Assembly (NCBI GenBank): GCA_029204225.1
Contig: CM055107.1
Span: forward strand, 15,811,943-15,875,942
From: Diphasiastrum complanatum
Lineage: Eukaryota; Streptophyta; Lycopodiopsida; Lycopodiales; Lycopodiaceae
Reading direction: 5' to 3'
Length of the DNA: 64,000 nt
Shown: positions 21,791 to 33,582 of the stretch, in pieces
Position numbering within the stretch: the stretch's first letter is position 1
Layout of the letters: each line of letters opens with the position of its first letter
Program-made: the position numbers and the translations under genes
The notes under the pieces: model-generated
The model's database searches: none
What the model was told of the DNA's origin: nothing
Seen by the model: the letters and a program-made list of their open reading frames with translations, nothing else

Positions 21791-22453
21791 ATGGCTGAAT
21801 TTGTATATTTTGTAGGACTATGCTTTCTCAGTCTGCTTGTTGCAGTTCCTTGGGGAGCGATTGCTGCCGACGAAGACCCACTTCAAGATATCTGTGTTGC
21901 TGATCCTAATGCCCAAGTCAAAGTTAATGGGTTCACATGTAAGGCAATGGCTAATGCTTCTGATTTTGTTTCCCCTATCCTGAGACAGGCGGGGAACACC
22001 AACAACAAACTGGGCTCTAATGTTACTGCTGCAGGAGCTGCCAACTTTCCAGGACTTAACACTCAAGGACTCTCATTTGCACGCATAGATTATGCACCAG
22101 GTGGAGTTGTTCCTCCTCACAATCATCCACGGGCATCAGAGGTTTTATTCGTGGTGACTGGAACTCTCCGTGTTGGCTTTGTCACCAGCGACGCAAACTC
22201 CACCCTCTTCACAAACACTTTGTACCCAGGAGACCTCACCGTGTTTCCCAGGGGTCTGGTTCACTTCATAATCAACGTGGGAAACAGTCAAGCATTTTCT
22301 CTGTCAGCTTTGGACAGCCAGAATCCAGGGGCCAGTCTACTCCCTAGTGTCTTGTTTGCATCCAATCCAACGATTGGCGATGATGTGCTGGAGAAAGCGT
22401 TCAATATTCCACAAACGGAAATAGACATGATAAAAGCAGCCCTCAAGAATTAA
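21791..22453 (+). CDS. Germin-like protein (secreted cupin)
   Basis: A 220-residue uninterrupted CDS. Residues 1-25 form a signal peptide (hydrophobic stretch ending AIA before ADEDPLQD). Cys35 and Cys50 match the conserved N-terminal disulfide pair. The cupin box 1 has metal ligands His110, His112 and Glu117, and box 2 (GDLTVFPRGLVHFIIN) has His158. Potential N-glycosylation sites are N55 (NAS) and N77 (NVT). Length and motifs match plant germin-like proteins, which form Mn-binding hexamers in the cell wall. Some have superoxide dismutase or oxalate oxidase activity; which applies here cannot be read from sequence. I chose the ATG at 21791 because it starts the signal peptide; the frame is open further upstream without an ATG that improves it. 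No intron is seen, whereas many family genes have one. This is the only gene in the window that looks intact and host-derived. Confidence 0.95.
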   Translation: MAEFVYFVGLCFLSLLVAVPWGAIAADEDPLQDICVADPNAQVKVNGFTCKAMANASDFVSPILRQAGNTNNKLGSNVTAAGAANFPGLNTQGLSFARIDYAPGGVVPPHNHPRASEVLFVVTGTLRVGFVTSDANSTLFTNTLYPGDLTVFPRGLVHFIINVGNSQAFSLSALDSQNPGASLLPSVLFASNPTIGDDVLEKAFNIPQTEIDMIKAALKN

Positions 22454-23170
22454 CGACTGTTTCCCTGAGTTTTTATGCTTTTTCTTCGGGCTTACAATCC
22501 ATCATGCATCATATATACATAACTTTTAGCAATAACATTATCTAAATAAGACGCACTGAGAATGGATTTCTCTTAACTGTTCAACTTTTGGCGCTATCAT
22601 AGATTTGTCAAGAGCTTATTTGCCATAGTGTTCAAGTCATGAAGTGAATTTTATAGCACTCAATTTCATGCTCATTTGCCATAGCGTTCAAGTCATGAAG
22701 TGAATTTTATGACACTCAATTTCATCTCTCTGATTCTCTTCGAGATGCTTCTTGTACATCTATACTTACATGCTATCTTTTCTAATTGACTAGGAAACTA
22801 CATGAGGTGAATTTGTCCTCGGTAGCACAACTCACGACATAAATGTCTGCAAGTAGGTAATTTATTTCGGAAGTTGGAATAAATCTTGAGCTGACTATAT
22901 TGATATATTTGTCACTGAAATGTTCCTTTGAAGTTTTAAATAAAAATGGTGTGCGTTGTAAATCAAACAAACTACAATTTGTCTTCCTAGCTTGTCCCTT
23001 GAAATCTTTTGTAGCATCAACGTAATTGAGATTGCTATTATTGCTAAGTCTGTATGCTTCAAGAGTTCTTATTTAATTGACCAAATTTTTTTTTACTATT
23101 TCCATTCTCGGTGAATAGTCAAGTAGCAATATCTCTAGTTGCTTCGTTTTTGCAAACATGAAGTGTTGAT
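22454..23170. other. 3' flank of the germin-like gene
   Basis: AT-rich sequence with no gene. A local duplication is seen: the text CATAG(T/C)GTTCAAGTCATGAAG occurs at about 22624 and 22682. No classical AATAAA lies close to the stop codon; AAATAAAAA occurs at about 22937. Confidence 0.5.
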
Positions 23171-23171
23171 T

Positions 23172-23597
23172 TTAGCCAAAAAAAATAAAGCTCATTTTGA
23201 CTTCATCCAACAAATCAATGAACTCCAAATTGTCATCCTTCCAATGAAGATCTTCATTCCTTGGAAATTCAAGAGTGAATAGGTCACAAGATGAGGCCTT
23301 TGAATCTTTCTTTGTAACTCCAATTAAAGTAGGAATGCACACTATGTCATCATCATTAGATATAGGTTGCAAAACAATGTTCATACTAGCATCATCAAAG
23401 GACATTGTCAAATTCATGACATCTTTTCTATCTGAAAACATAAAGTAAGATGAGTAAAGAGAGATATGAAAAAAATTCCTTGCTGCTGCTCTTTTGTTTT
23501 TGCTTAATTCTTCATAATGATGTAAATTCAAATCTCTATTGCCTTGAAATGAGTGCTCCTTCTCGGGTTCCTCCTTGATGTCTTGTTCCTTCACCAT
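23172..23597 (-). CDS. Uncharacterised ORF, 141 codons
   Basis: I do not recognise this product. The N-terminus is highly charged (VKEQDIKEEPEKEHSFQ) and recurs at 8497-8600, so this is repeat-borne sequence. The middle contains hydrophobic and acidic stretches (SFDDASMNIVLQPISNDDD, FIDLLDEVKMSFIFF). There is no signal peptide, zinc motif or catalytic pattern. The start codon lies against the GA microsatellite. It may be part of an unclassified transposon. Confidence 0.35.
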   Translation of the reverse strand: MVKEQDIKEEPEKEHSFQGNRDLNLHHYEELSKNKRAAARNFFHISLYSSYFMFSDRKDVMNLTMSFDDASMNIVLQPISNDDDIVCIPTLIGVTKKDSKASSCDLFTLEFPRNEDLHWKDDNLEFIDLLDEVKMSFIFFG

Positions 23598-23605
23598 CTA
23601 CATTA

Positions 23606-23608
<3 letters not shown>

Positions 23609-23690
<82 letters not shown>
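23609..23690. repeat. (GA)n microsatellite, 82 bp
   Basis: Uninterrupted AG dinucleotides followed by purine-rich imperfect sequence to about 23800. Arg-Glu and Ser-Leu ORFs through it are artefacts. Confidence 0.98.
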
Positions 23691-23694
<4 letters not shown>

Positions 23695-24142
23695 TGGATC
23701 TTCCAAGAAGAGGAGGGAGAGAGAGATCAAGAACCAAGAAGTAGAGAGGGGAAGAGAGATGGAGGAGAGGGGAGGAGGAGACACGAGAGAGGAGAGGCAC
23801 CAAAGTTGAGCAGAGTTTTCTCTATTCAAAATAGTATATTAAAATGGTGCACAATAGGTAAATTTTAATCTTTGGGGTGGCCCTTGGCCCTTGCTTCCTA
23901 TTAGCTACTTGCAAGAAGGTGGGATTGAAATCTACACCCTTCACAAGAAACACAAACTAATCTACGATGTACAGAGAAGCACACCCCACCTAACTACAAA
24001 AACTTAGGAATTTAAGTTTAACTTAAACTTTGGCCTTTTAATATTATTTTGAATACATGGCCAAAGTCTAGTTTATTCCAAAATAGATCATTTACAAGTG
24101 CTCATTGGGCCATGGGCTTACGCACACAGGATGCCACGACCC

Positions 24143-24478
24143 TCACAACTTATTGTCAATGTTGACCTCAAGGAATCTGCCAACAAATGTACTTCCCTCT
24201 CCAACTTGCCTTTCCTTGTCCACAAAAATGAGCATTGATAGCTCCATCTTTGCTCTTGTGGCTCTCCTTGGAATAATTGGAGCTCTTAGATTTTGTTCCT
24301 CCTCTTGATCAAGCTCCTCCTTGATCTCAACCATATTTTTATACAATTGTGAATATGGATCAGAATCTATTGATGTTTCAATTGATTTAGTGGAATTTAG
24401 ACTTCCTAGACCCAAATGATTATCTCTATTTGATAGTTGAATATTGAGATGTAATATTTCTATCACTCGGGATAACAT
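24143..24478 (-). other. Unrecognised charged ORF, 111 codons
   Basis: A minus-strand open frame with the acidic stretch KEELDQEEEQN and no known motif. It may be part of the same unknown repeat as 23172-23597, which also has Lys/Glu-rich text, but no link is proven. Confidence 0.25.
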
Positions 24479-24479
24479 A

Positions 24480-25255
24480 TTTTATGATTTTGGAGAAAGT
24501 CCGGTTTGTAATAGTATTGGATACTCATTACTGACTTTTTTGGATCTTTGATATCTTATACGTTGTCTCCTGATAATTTTTTATTTTTTTTAAAAGGGGT
24601 AGAGAAAAGATAGGAATAAGACTTTCGATGAATTAGCCAGTTGCATAGATTTTTTTGTGAAAAATCCAGTATGTGTGCAAAGGTGAACTATCCAGTTGAA
24701 ATAGAGGAACTCTCTAGGGATTGTTTTGGATACTCTGGTTCTAGAGGAGTTTTGGGGGTATGAGTTGTGAGATATTCATGAATATGGATAGTGGTGGTAA
24801 AGATTAAAGGGGTTTCATTGATCGGTTTTGCCAACTACCATTTGTGTTCTGGATTGGATCAGGTGAATAAAGCTTTAATCTTAACCTTTTGTCCAAAAAT
24901 GTCTGTATAAGTCGGCCTTCTTGGTTTGAATACTAAGATTTGATGTAGGTTGATTGGTTGAAGAAATTTTGTTAGTAAGAGTTAGATGGTTGGAAAACTT
25001 GTGATGTGAAATTAGTCACTTCAGAGATTTCCTAGATATGCTATTTACTCATGAGAAATAGAGTTCTTCTGTAGTTGAGTTGCAAGAGTCTCAGTGAATT
25101 ATGTGAGTAACATATGCGGATTATGAATGAATCTGCCAGTTTATAGCCTATTATGTATAGGAACATAGTTGGATATGTTGGTTATGTACATCCTAATCTT
25201 GTGGATCTACTATGTGTTTCCTATGTACTGATTTTATGTCGTATACTTAAAGTAG
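24480..25255. other. No gene recognised
   Basis: AT-rich sequence, mostly TG-rich on the plus strand. No motif seen. Confidence 0.45.
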
Positions 25256-25810
25256 TCAGTGCGCATAGACATATGAACAAGTAATATACTGAAGTTGGAT
25301 AGTCTTGTTAAGGATCAGGTTAGTAGAATATTCTTGAAATCCAATAGTTCTCCTTGGGAAATTTTTTTTAGAATAGTTCTTATATTTCCTGAGTGGTATT
25401 GTCGGAGCATATTGTTTCAGACTAACATTTGAAAGTAAGTTTCTCAACCATATTGCTTCCTTTGTAGCTTGAGAGGCTGAGATGTACTCTGATTTAGTAG
25501 AAGATAGAGCAATCGAAGTTTGCTTGTGACTGTTCCATGAAATAGGACCATTGTTGAGGGAGAATGTAAATCCAAAAGTGGATTTACGAGTGTCTACATC
25601 TCCTACCCAACTTGCATCTGAATAACCACTGAGAATATTGAGTTTGTCATTGTTGACTCTTCCATAACAAATGCAAAATTCCATAGTAGCTCGAAGATGT
25701 TTCAAAACTCTGATAAGAGCCTTCCAATGTGACATACCAAGATTAGTCCTAAATTGACTTAAGGAACTGATTGTAGAAGCTATGTCTGGTCTAGTACATA
25801 TAGCACAGCG
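25256..25810 (-). pseudogene. Copia RNase H fragment
   Basis: Minus-strand text MSHWKALIRVLKHLRAT, GYSDASWVGDVDTRKST, ISWNSHKQTSIALSSTKSEY and ATKEAIWLRNLL gives a clear copia RNase H. RT thumb residues precede it up to about 25810. The C-terminal quarter is lost to frameshift. No LTR pair could be linked to it. Confidence 0.88.
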
Positions 25811-26961
25811 AAAGTGTAACAGTGTGGAACTTTAGAAATTTACTATCGACTCAAGCTAAAATCATGGTTTGGTGGTACAACATGGACTATCAAGGAAACT
25901 ACCTTTTTTGGGTAGAAATACACTACCTTTTTATTAGAAGAGAGAGAGTAGGCCCACCACTTAACCCTCGATAGTACTCCAAGAGGGTAGGCCCATCATT
26001 ACTAGGATGCCTTCATTGCATTAACGTGTGGGTAGATCTATCAAGCTCCCTCCCAAATCCCCCAAAGGTGAAATGTACTACCAAAGGTACAATGAAAAAC
26101 AGGTTCGTTTTTTGTACCAAACCATGCTTTTAGCCCTCAGACTATTAGTCACAAGAAACTTTAATCTATGAATAATTTATCTGCAAGCAAGAATCGATCT
26201 GAACATAAATAAAAAAGAGACCGTTCAATCACATTATGCATGACCTAGATTACTGGAACATTGATTATCTAGTTGTGAATAGATACAATCTGAATGCAGT
26301 CAGAGTTGCATTCTTTTTTAGACAATACTTTGTGATAATAGAGAGAAAGAACAAAACAATTGCGCTCTAGATGTTCGATTGACTAATTATGCCCTTTGAT
26401 CTTTCGCTATAATAGAAAGCACATCTAGTATCATTAACAATGTAAAATTCTAGCATCAACTACAAATATAAGTACAATGGCTGTATTACAGTAGATTTCA
26501 CACGTGTGGTTCCATTACATAAGAGAAAACAATATTCTATACACAAGATCTCAACATATCACCACCAAGATGCACAAAATGGATGTATAACCCAAAAGAG
26601 ATATCTTCCTATATATTTGATGATCTATTTGATTATTTTTCTTTTAGATTTCACAGGGATACTATGACTAATGAATCAAGTCTATTCCTCAATTGAGAAA
26701 TACTCACCCAAGAATCTCGTATATCCTATGCACACAATTTCCTGATGAATCCAAATGACTTGCAAATTATGTGTCTTACAAGCAATACACACAAAACAAA
26801 CAGTTTCCGGTGAATTCTCTTCACACTGTCCATTTTACCAATTAACTTCCACAGGAGTAAATTGCCCATGATTTAGAAATCTTAAATGTCCAGGTGCAGC
26901 TCTTGATTGTACTAGTACAACACCACATTTAGATCCATATCCAAACCACTCTTAAGTTAAC
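25811..26961. other. No gene recognised; possible LTR remnant
   Basis: AT-rich. Around 26490-26560 the text GATTTCACACGTGTGG resembles sequence at about 45955, suggesting a relic LTR, but no partner in the right distance was found. Confidence 0.4.
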
Positions 26962-26966
26962 CTATA

Positions 26967-27647
26967 TGTGAAAGTACTGTACTTTAGGACCACAAATGGA
27001 TCTACAAAAGATCCACAAGAGTGATTGGATGCTTGCTTAACAATCTATCAAAAAACTAGACACAAAAAAGTTTATCTAGATTGGTAATTTGACAAACAAC
27101 AAGCATTAACAATCAAAAGCATTGATCAACATTGAAATCCAAGCCACACATGTGTACTACAGGCTATAGTATGGCCTTCAACCTGAGAAACATGTAGAAA
27201 TTGATTTGGTTTCATTTCAAAAACTCAATGTACATAGTGAACTAGCTTGAGATTGCCAATGAGCTCCAAAAACATTCTATCTTCTCACTATGGGAGCTTG
27301 GAATACATAGCAAATTCGACTTCCTTCTTGAAGTTAGGTGGATTTCCAGCATGTAATAAGGAAGTTAATTCACTCTTTTTGCCCTAAAACGAAACCCTAA
27401 CCTAGATCCTAGAGTTATGCTTGGTAGGTAGCTAGTTGGTCAAATTTTCACCTTAAACTTAGGTGTAGGTCCTATAAAGTAGGGATGACCACCAAATAGA
27501 CATGACCAACTCTCTTGACTTGACCTAATCTACATTAGGAGTGGGTTGCCACGTGTCATCTTGGCCTTACATGTGTGAAACCCAATTATACACAATATTT
27601 ACAATGTTCTACATGGCTAGATTTACCAGATTAGGCTATTTTTCACA
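26967..27647 (-). repeat. 3' LTR of short LTR element
   Basis: Pairs with 28748-29437 over its whole length, with scattered substitutions and small indels. Confidence 0.95.
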
Positions 27648-27757
27648 CTCCTCAAATCTAGCCTTGGAAACAATAATGTATCTATATACAATTCTAAGAC
27701 CCGATCTTAACATCAGAAGTGAATCATATTTAGGTTTAGAAGATCACTAATGAGCCC

Positions 27758-28303
27758 CTAAACATGATGACATGATCTATCACCATTTCCAAGATAGAGC
27801 TTCTTTGATCTTGATCTCCTCCAAGATGAATTGAAGAGTCTTGATTCTTCCTTGCACCTTTTCACTTGATTTCTTCCATGTTGAGTGAAGATGCATGAGC
27901 TTGAAACTTGCTCATCCTTGATCTTGATGCTTCTCTTTGAAGGAAATCTGATGTCTCCATGTCTTGTGAAAATCACATTGATGAAGATCACAATACATGT
28001 ATTGCTACTATTACCAAGATTTATCATGCTAAAATGACTAGTCCACAAACCATCAAAAGTAAGCATGATTTTTCTAATCTTGCAATTACAAGTGATCTTG
28101 AACTTCATGAGGCTACGTACTTGCTTATGGATATAAGTGTCCTTCAAGGATGTTTCACTTATTCTCATAAGAAGCTTACGATTTGCCTCTCCAAAAGAAA
28201 AAACACATTTTTCAAAACAATGAGTGATTAACTCATTTTTGCTCTTCCAAAATCCGAGAGCACTCATTTGATCAAAAAACCTATTTACTCCTAATTGGTT
28301 CAT
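27758..28303 (-). other. Internal ORF of short LTR element, 181 codons
   Basis: The longest minus-strand frame in the internal region. I recognise no Gag, protease or other domain. It has many Ser, Lys and Arg residues near the C-terminus. It overlaps a plus-strand frame at 27959-28231 of the same quality, so neither is convincing as a gene. Confidence 0.25.
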
Positions 28304-28734
28304 AACAATTTTTAGATCCCTAAGACATAAAAACTTGTTCTCAAAAATGAATTAATCTCCCTCACACTTTTTGATGTACTTTCAAGACTTGTAAAACAAG
28401 TTTAGAGGACCTGATTTCAGCTAGATCTCATAACTCTATGTCAAATCTAATCAATGGCACTCAATCTTGGTAGCTTATCCTAGAATTTCCACCAAAAATT
28501 ATATCAAAAGCTCACAAATTGAATTTCATTGGATCAAATGAATACCATGCATTAAATGCATGTTCAGAGGTGCCCACACATGTGGACAGTACAGATTTCG
28601 ACCCCTACCAAGTTTGGGATCAAATCTTCTCACCAAAATCAACATTCTAGCTTGCCCTCTCAATACTAGTTTTTAGCACCAAAACTTGCTAAAAATGGAT
28701 TTGCATTTGATCAATGGCTTATGCTCTTGTACTT

Positions 28735-28747
28735 GGCTCTAATACCA
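28735..28747 (-). other. Primer binding site, initiator Met tRNA type
   Basis: Minus-strand text TGGTATTAGAGCC abuts the right LTR, as expected for the 5' end of a minus-strand element. It matches the same site at 14559 in 12 bases. Confidence 0.92.
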
Positions 28748-29437
28748 TGTGAAAGTACTGTACTTTAGTACCATAAATGGATCTACAAAAGATCCACAAG
28801 AGTGATTGGATGCTCGCTTAACAATCTATCAAAAAACTAGACACACAAAAGTTGATCTAGATTGGCAATTTGACAAACAACAAACATTAACAATCAAAAG
28901 CATTGATTAACATTGAAATCCGAGCCCACACGTGTGTACTACAACTTGTAGTACACGGCCTTCAACCTGAGAAACAAGTAGAAATTGATTTGGTTTCATT
29001 TGGATCACAAAAACTCAATGTACATAGTGAACTAGCTTGAGATTGCCAATGAGCTCCAAAGACATTCTATCTTCTCACTATGAGAACTTGGAATACATAG
29101 CAAATTTGACTTCCTTCTTGAAGTTAGGTGGATTTCCGACATGTAATAAGGAAGTTAACTCACTCTTCTTGCCCTAAAATGAAACCCTAGCCTAGATCCT
29201 AGAGTTATGCTTGGTAGGTAGCTAGTTGGTCAAATTTTCACCTTAAACTTAGGTGTAGGTCCTATAAAGTAGGGATGACCACCAAATAGACATGACCAAC
29301 TCTCTTGACTTGACCTAACCTACATTAGGAGTGGGTTTCAACGTGGCATCTTGGCCTTACATGTGTGGAACCCAATTATACACAATATTTACAATGTTCT
29401 ACATGGCTAGATTTGCCAAATTAGGCTATTTTTCACA
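28748..29437 (-). repeat. 5' LTR of short LTR element
   Basis: 690 bp partner of 26967-27647. Contains CACACGTGTGTAC near 28930. Confidence 0.95.
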
Positions 29438-29883
29438 CTATAGATCTATTAGAATAGATTTGTTAACTTTGCAAGCAGTTGTCAAACACATTACTTGATA
29501 TATGTATATCATCAACTAGGTTAAGTGCACAAGGAACCTTAGTAACCATAAATACATAGTAGATCCAAACAAGATTAATCGTGCACATATGAGAATAATC
29601 TCACTATGACCCAGTACATAAACACATACGTGGTGCATCTCTCAACTCTCCACCACCCTTGGATGAGGACAACCTCATGACTACCAAGACAATCGCAATT
29701 GACCAAAAGCTCTTCCATCTTCAAGTGTGACCATTTCAAAGGCTCTGCCTAGAGAGTGCCCGACACACAAACACTCTCTTGCAACGTGAAAGAGTACACA
29801 TTTTGGAGCTTTCCCACGTCATTCCACTTTTGAGAGCTCTCAGTTCTTTGTTTGGCATGCTCCAAGCCTAGTGTTGGAAGCTC

Positions 29884-30325
29884 ATGATAGGTTATCATTT
29901 TTCTACTATTCCATTTGGAAATAAGGATGGAGTCTCTCTGTATCGTCGTACTTCAAAGGATATTGTACTAGGAGTCAAGGTAAGGTTAAGGGAGCTACAC
30001 ACATCTAAAGATGCTTGGGAAACACTTCAAATAACTTATCTGTCCAAGAACACTTCGAGGATGTTAACCTTGAGGACCCAAATCAATCAAACTTGTAGAC
30101 TTTAAAATTCGTCTGCTTATGCATATATATATTTAGTGTAAACTTATACAATAGTGAGTTAGGCTGCATTTATGATGCCTTTAAAGATAAAGCACTTGTG
30201 CAAGTTCTCTTATATGGTCTTGGATTAGGTTATAAGAACCTTGTTCTAAGCTATGACTTCCAAAAGGACATGCCTACACTTGAAGACTTGCAAAGTGTGT
30301 TGCTAGCCAAGGAGCGTTGACTAAC
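29884..30325 (+). pseudogene. Copia gag fragment
   Basis: SKDAWETLQITYLSKNTSRM is a clear UBN2-type Gag motif. After stops and frameshifts, text corresponding to LVQVLLYGLGLGYKNLVLSYDF-like Gag sequence can be followed to about 30320 in other frames. No protease, pol or LTR was found next to it. Confidence 0.72.
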
Positions 30326-30479
30326 TTATGCAAGGACAAGAGGTAGCCAAGTATCCAATTCACAACAAATAACGCAAGTGCCTTATAAGAGGAGTAGGTT
30401 CAGTCCCTCTTTGTTTGAGCACTAGCAACAAATCAAGATCAGACAAATGTTGTCTTTGTTCCTACTCTTAAAAAAAAAA

Positions 30480-31960
30480 TATCATTGGTGTAGGATAAAT
30501 GATTGGGTTCAGACATCATGCGAGTAAGTAAATTGCGAGTTTAGCAAGTTTTATTGCTTCACATTATGGTGATAATGACAATCTTAACAAATTTAGGCTA
30601 ATTTGTGCCCTTTTTGAGTTTGTTACTATGAAGTTTTTAGCACGTGTGAACTTCACCACACCCCCTACAGGATCTTACTGAGGTGTTGTGATTGCACAAG
30701 ATTGATCAAAGAAAAATATGCTTGAAAAATCTAAGGCAAGAGCACAATGGCATACATCTGATGAAAAAAAAATCTAACTCCTCACTATGAGAAAATGAAT
30801 GTCAAAAATAATTCTAAGTGCTCAGTATGGGAGAGGCTACTCTCGGGTATAGAGAGAATGAGTCCAAAAACACCAAAATGTCAATATTCACAATATGGCA
30901 AAACATGCCAAGATTTCCCTACATGAGAGAGACTCGAATTCCTACAGTGGAGTTGCATGGAAAGTCCACTTAACTGAACTAATTCACCTACCAGTGATCC
31001 ACATGTGTAACTGCACGCATGGATATTGCATGTACTGCATGTCAACTCATAAAAGTGCCTAGACGTGTAGATCACATAAATCACTTTGCATGTTGCATGC
31101 ACTGATTGCATGTGGCTTGCATGCATACAGTATGACATTGCATGCTATCTAAACATCTGCATGTCATCAAAATTGAATCTATCTAACTCAAATCCGAGCT
31201 ATACTAGAAGGTTATGTGCTCAATTCACATACCTTTTATGTACAACATGAAATTTAGTGGTAGTAACCATAGACATGGCCCCAAACTCGAGATAGGAAGA
31301 TAATATTTTAATAATCTACATAGTTACTGTGAGGTAGATCAAGAATCATCAAGTACAAGCTAAAGATATTGAGGACACCTTTTGACAAAACATATACTAG
31401 GCAAGTAATATAGTCAGAACAAATCTACTAATTTTCATACTTTCAACATTGGCACACTTGTGGTCTCTTAGAGCATAAATAGCAACTTGCTATAGATTTA
31501 TCTTCTATGACAACGTATAGTTGGGCTCTCAATGATTCTACATAGGAGGCAATTTGATTACATAGATTTCTTGAGAACTTAGGCCAGACACGTGTAGATG
31601 CAACCATTCTATTTTGTGATAAAGTTGTATTCACCTTGTTAATCCAATTTTACATGCTTGGATAAACACATAGAGTTATTTCACACGCTTTTAGATATAG
31701 AAGAGTGCAATTGAGGGAGTGTGTTATAGATACAATGACAAATTATGGACTTCACTATCTAACTTAGGATTAGACTAGGCAATTTTAGTTGTAGTAGTGC
31801 CCATATAACAACAAAAATATATATACTTTTACTCCATCATATATTTCGAAGTCCCACTCAAACAACCAATTGGAGCTTAAATCTCATTGTACACTTAAAT
31901 TAAAAAGGAACAACAAAGAGCAACAAACATTGTAATTGTTTGCATAGCAACGGTCAATAA
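30480..31960. other. No gene recognised; TGCATG-rich patch
   Basis: No domain seen in about 1.5 kb. Between 31027 and 31163 the hexamer TGCATG occurs eight times, including overlapping TGCATGCA. Confidence 0.5.
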
Positions 31961-31964
31961 ATTG

Positions 31965-32153
31965 TTAAGACCTCGACATCACATGGAACAGCTCTTGTCG
32001 ACTTTTCTGAAAATCCATGCATGTGCAAGATGGCTCTTTTGAAATTGTAACATTGTGCATCATACCAACACTATCAAAACTCTCGACAACAAATAACTGC
32101 TTCTGTTCTTCTAGAGTTGTAGTCATTTCTCGAACATAAGCATTCATAAGCAA
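31965..32153 (-). pseudogene. SWIM-like zinc motif fragment
   Basis: Minus-strand text VTISKEPSCTCMDFQKSRQELFHV resembles the plant SWIM finger C-x-C-x(n)-C-x-H, with the third Cys replaced by Phe. SWIM fingers occur in MULE/FAR1-type transposases. About 40 residues are readable. It lies downstream (minus strand) of the SET fragment, but whether both belong to one unit is unknown. Confidence 0.45.
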
Positions 32154-32399
32154 TGCTCTTGCAATTATGTCCTTTGCATACTCAAGATATCATGAGAAAT
32201 ATGAAAGAGATGAACATAGAATTAAAAGAGGAAAGTTTTCCATACAAAATGAGAACGTCAAGATCTATTTTCCACGATGGTATAGCTATATATAACAACC
32301 ATAACATCACTTGGCCACTTGCCCTAAAATGATAACTTCTAGGTACTTCACCAAAAGCCTAGTTTAACTTGACTAGATGCAATTATCTAATCTAACCAA

Positions 32400-33396
32400 T
32401 TAGAATAGATCCAAATCTGACCTTATCAAGTTCGCTACTTGTCAAAAATAGTAAAAACACTATTTTAAAGCCTTATTGACATGAACAAATGTATCTCAAA
32501 GATGAAATTTCACATTGGCCTCAAAATTGCCAATTTAAATCAACACAATTTGTCAATAGAGGGTGGCCAATGGAACTATTTATATATGCAGCAATGTTTC
32601 CATGCACATCTGGACGTCCATCAATGTATGTACGATTTTACCTTGAGATGTTGCCTCCTTGCATGCGTTGCTCCTCTAAAGAACAAGCATTTGATTTCAA
32701 GCCATATACTTGCATCCTCCATTGGTGACGACACAAAGCATGCCAATCACCCCAATTGTATTGAGGTCCTGCATATGGCATCAATGTCACAACACTATTT
32801 AAAGGGACCTCAATACTACTCAATGCAAAAAGGCCCAAACCAGTCTCAGGAAAGTGTTCACTAGTCATGATCATGTACATTCGACCCCAATACGTAAATG
32901 GTGTTCCATTTAATGATAATGGTGATTGGAGTGGCCAACATGAATATCTACTTCTAATAAAAGTTTTTACTAATGGTTGCAAGCTAGGTGGAAGAGGACG
33001 GTCAGACAAAGAACCTAGAATGTCTTTTGACACATCAACAGTGCGTAGTAATTTGCAATTATCTTTCAAACTAGTCATAATACGTCCAAGCCATGTTCTC
33101 TTTTTTAAAGGGGTGGTTAAGTTTGTGGAATCCACTTGGAGTATCGTGGATGACTCATGTGCAACATCTAGGATAGGTGTGGTTGGGTGGTGAAAACGTT
33201 CTAGAGATTTGGAGACATGGATTGAATCACAAGGCATTGATGAACTAATTATATCATGCAAGGGGTCATCATCAACAAGAGCATCATCTAGGGCCAATGA
33301 TGATCCAAAATCAATATTCATGTGATTTATCCTATCAATAATATTCTCGATCTCTCTTGCAACTCTTTTTCTTGAAACCAACTTATGGTCCTTCTT
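32400..33396 (-). pseudogene. SET-domain exon, N-terminal half
   Basis: A minus-strand exon starts after a good acceptor (TTTTGCAG, ending 33397) with KKDHKLVSRKRVAREIENII and is open to about 32640. Residues about 175-205 give the SET N-terminal signature TGLGLFALSSIEVPLNSVV with a following Y-A-G. After a stop the text continues in another frame with YIDGRPDVHGNIAAYINSS, matching the SET core (GN-x-A-x-x-I-N-x-S). The C-terminal SET motif is not found here; it is seen at 57481-57755 instead. SET domains transfer methyl groups to lysine. Transposase-associated exons lie upstream on the same strand at 34325-35140. Confidence 0.68.
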
Positions 33397-33426
33397 CTGC
33401 AAAAGTTGAAAATGTTAGATGTATCA

Positions 33427-33582
<156 letters not shown>

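Larger units (their letters stand above)
26962..29442 (-). mobile_element. Short LTR retrotransposon with 5-bp target duplication
   Basis: LTRs at 26967-27647 and 28748-29437 (681 and 690 bp) begin TGTGAAAG and end TTTTTCACA. Target duplication CTATA is present on both sides (26962-26966, 29438-29442). The primer site lies inside the right LTR, so the element is on the minus strand. The internal region of 1100 bp shows no gag or pol motif, so it is non-autonomous, larger than a typical TRIM but of the same kind. Confidence 0.95.

Noticed and set aside
27959-28231. Plus-strand ORF in the short LTR element
   Set aside because: It is opposite to the element's direction, overlaps another frame, and shows no motif.
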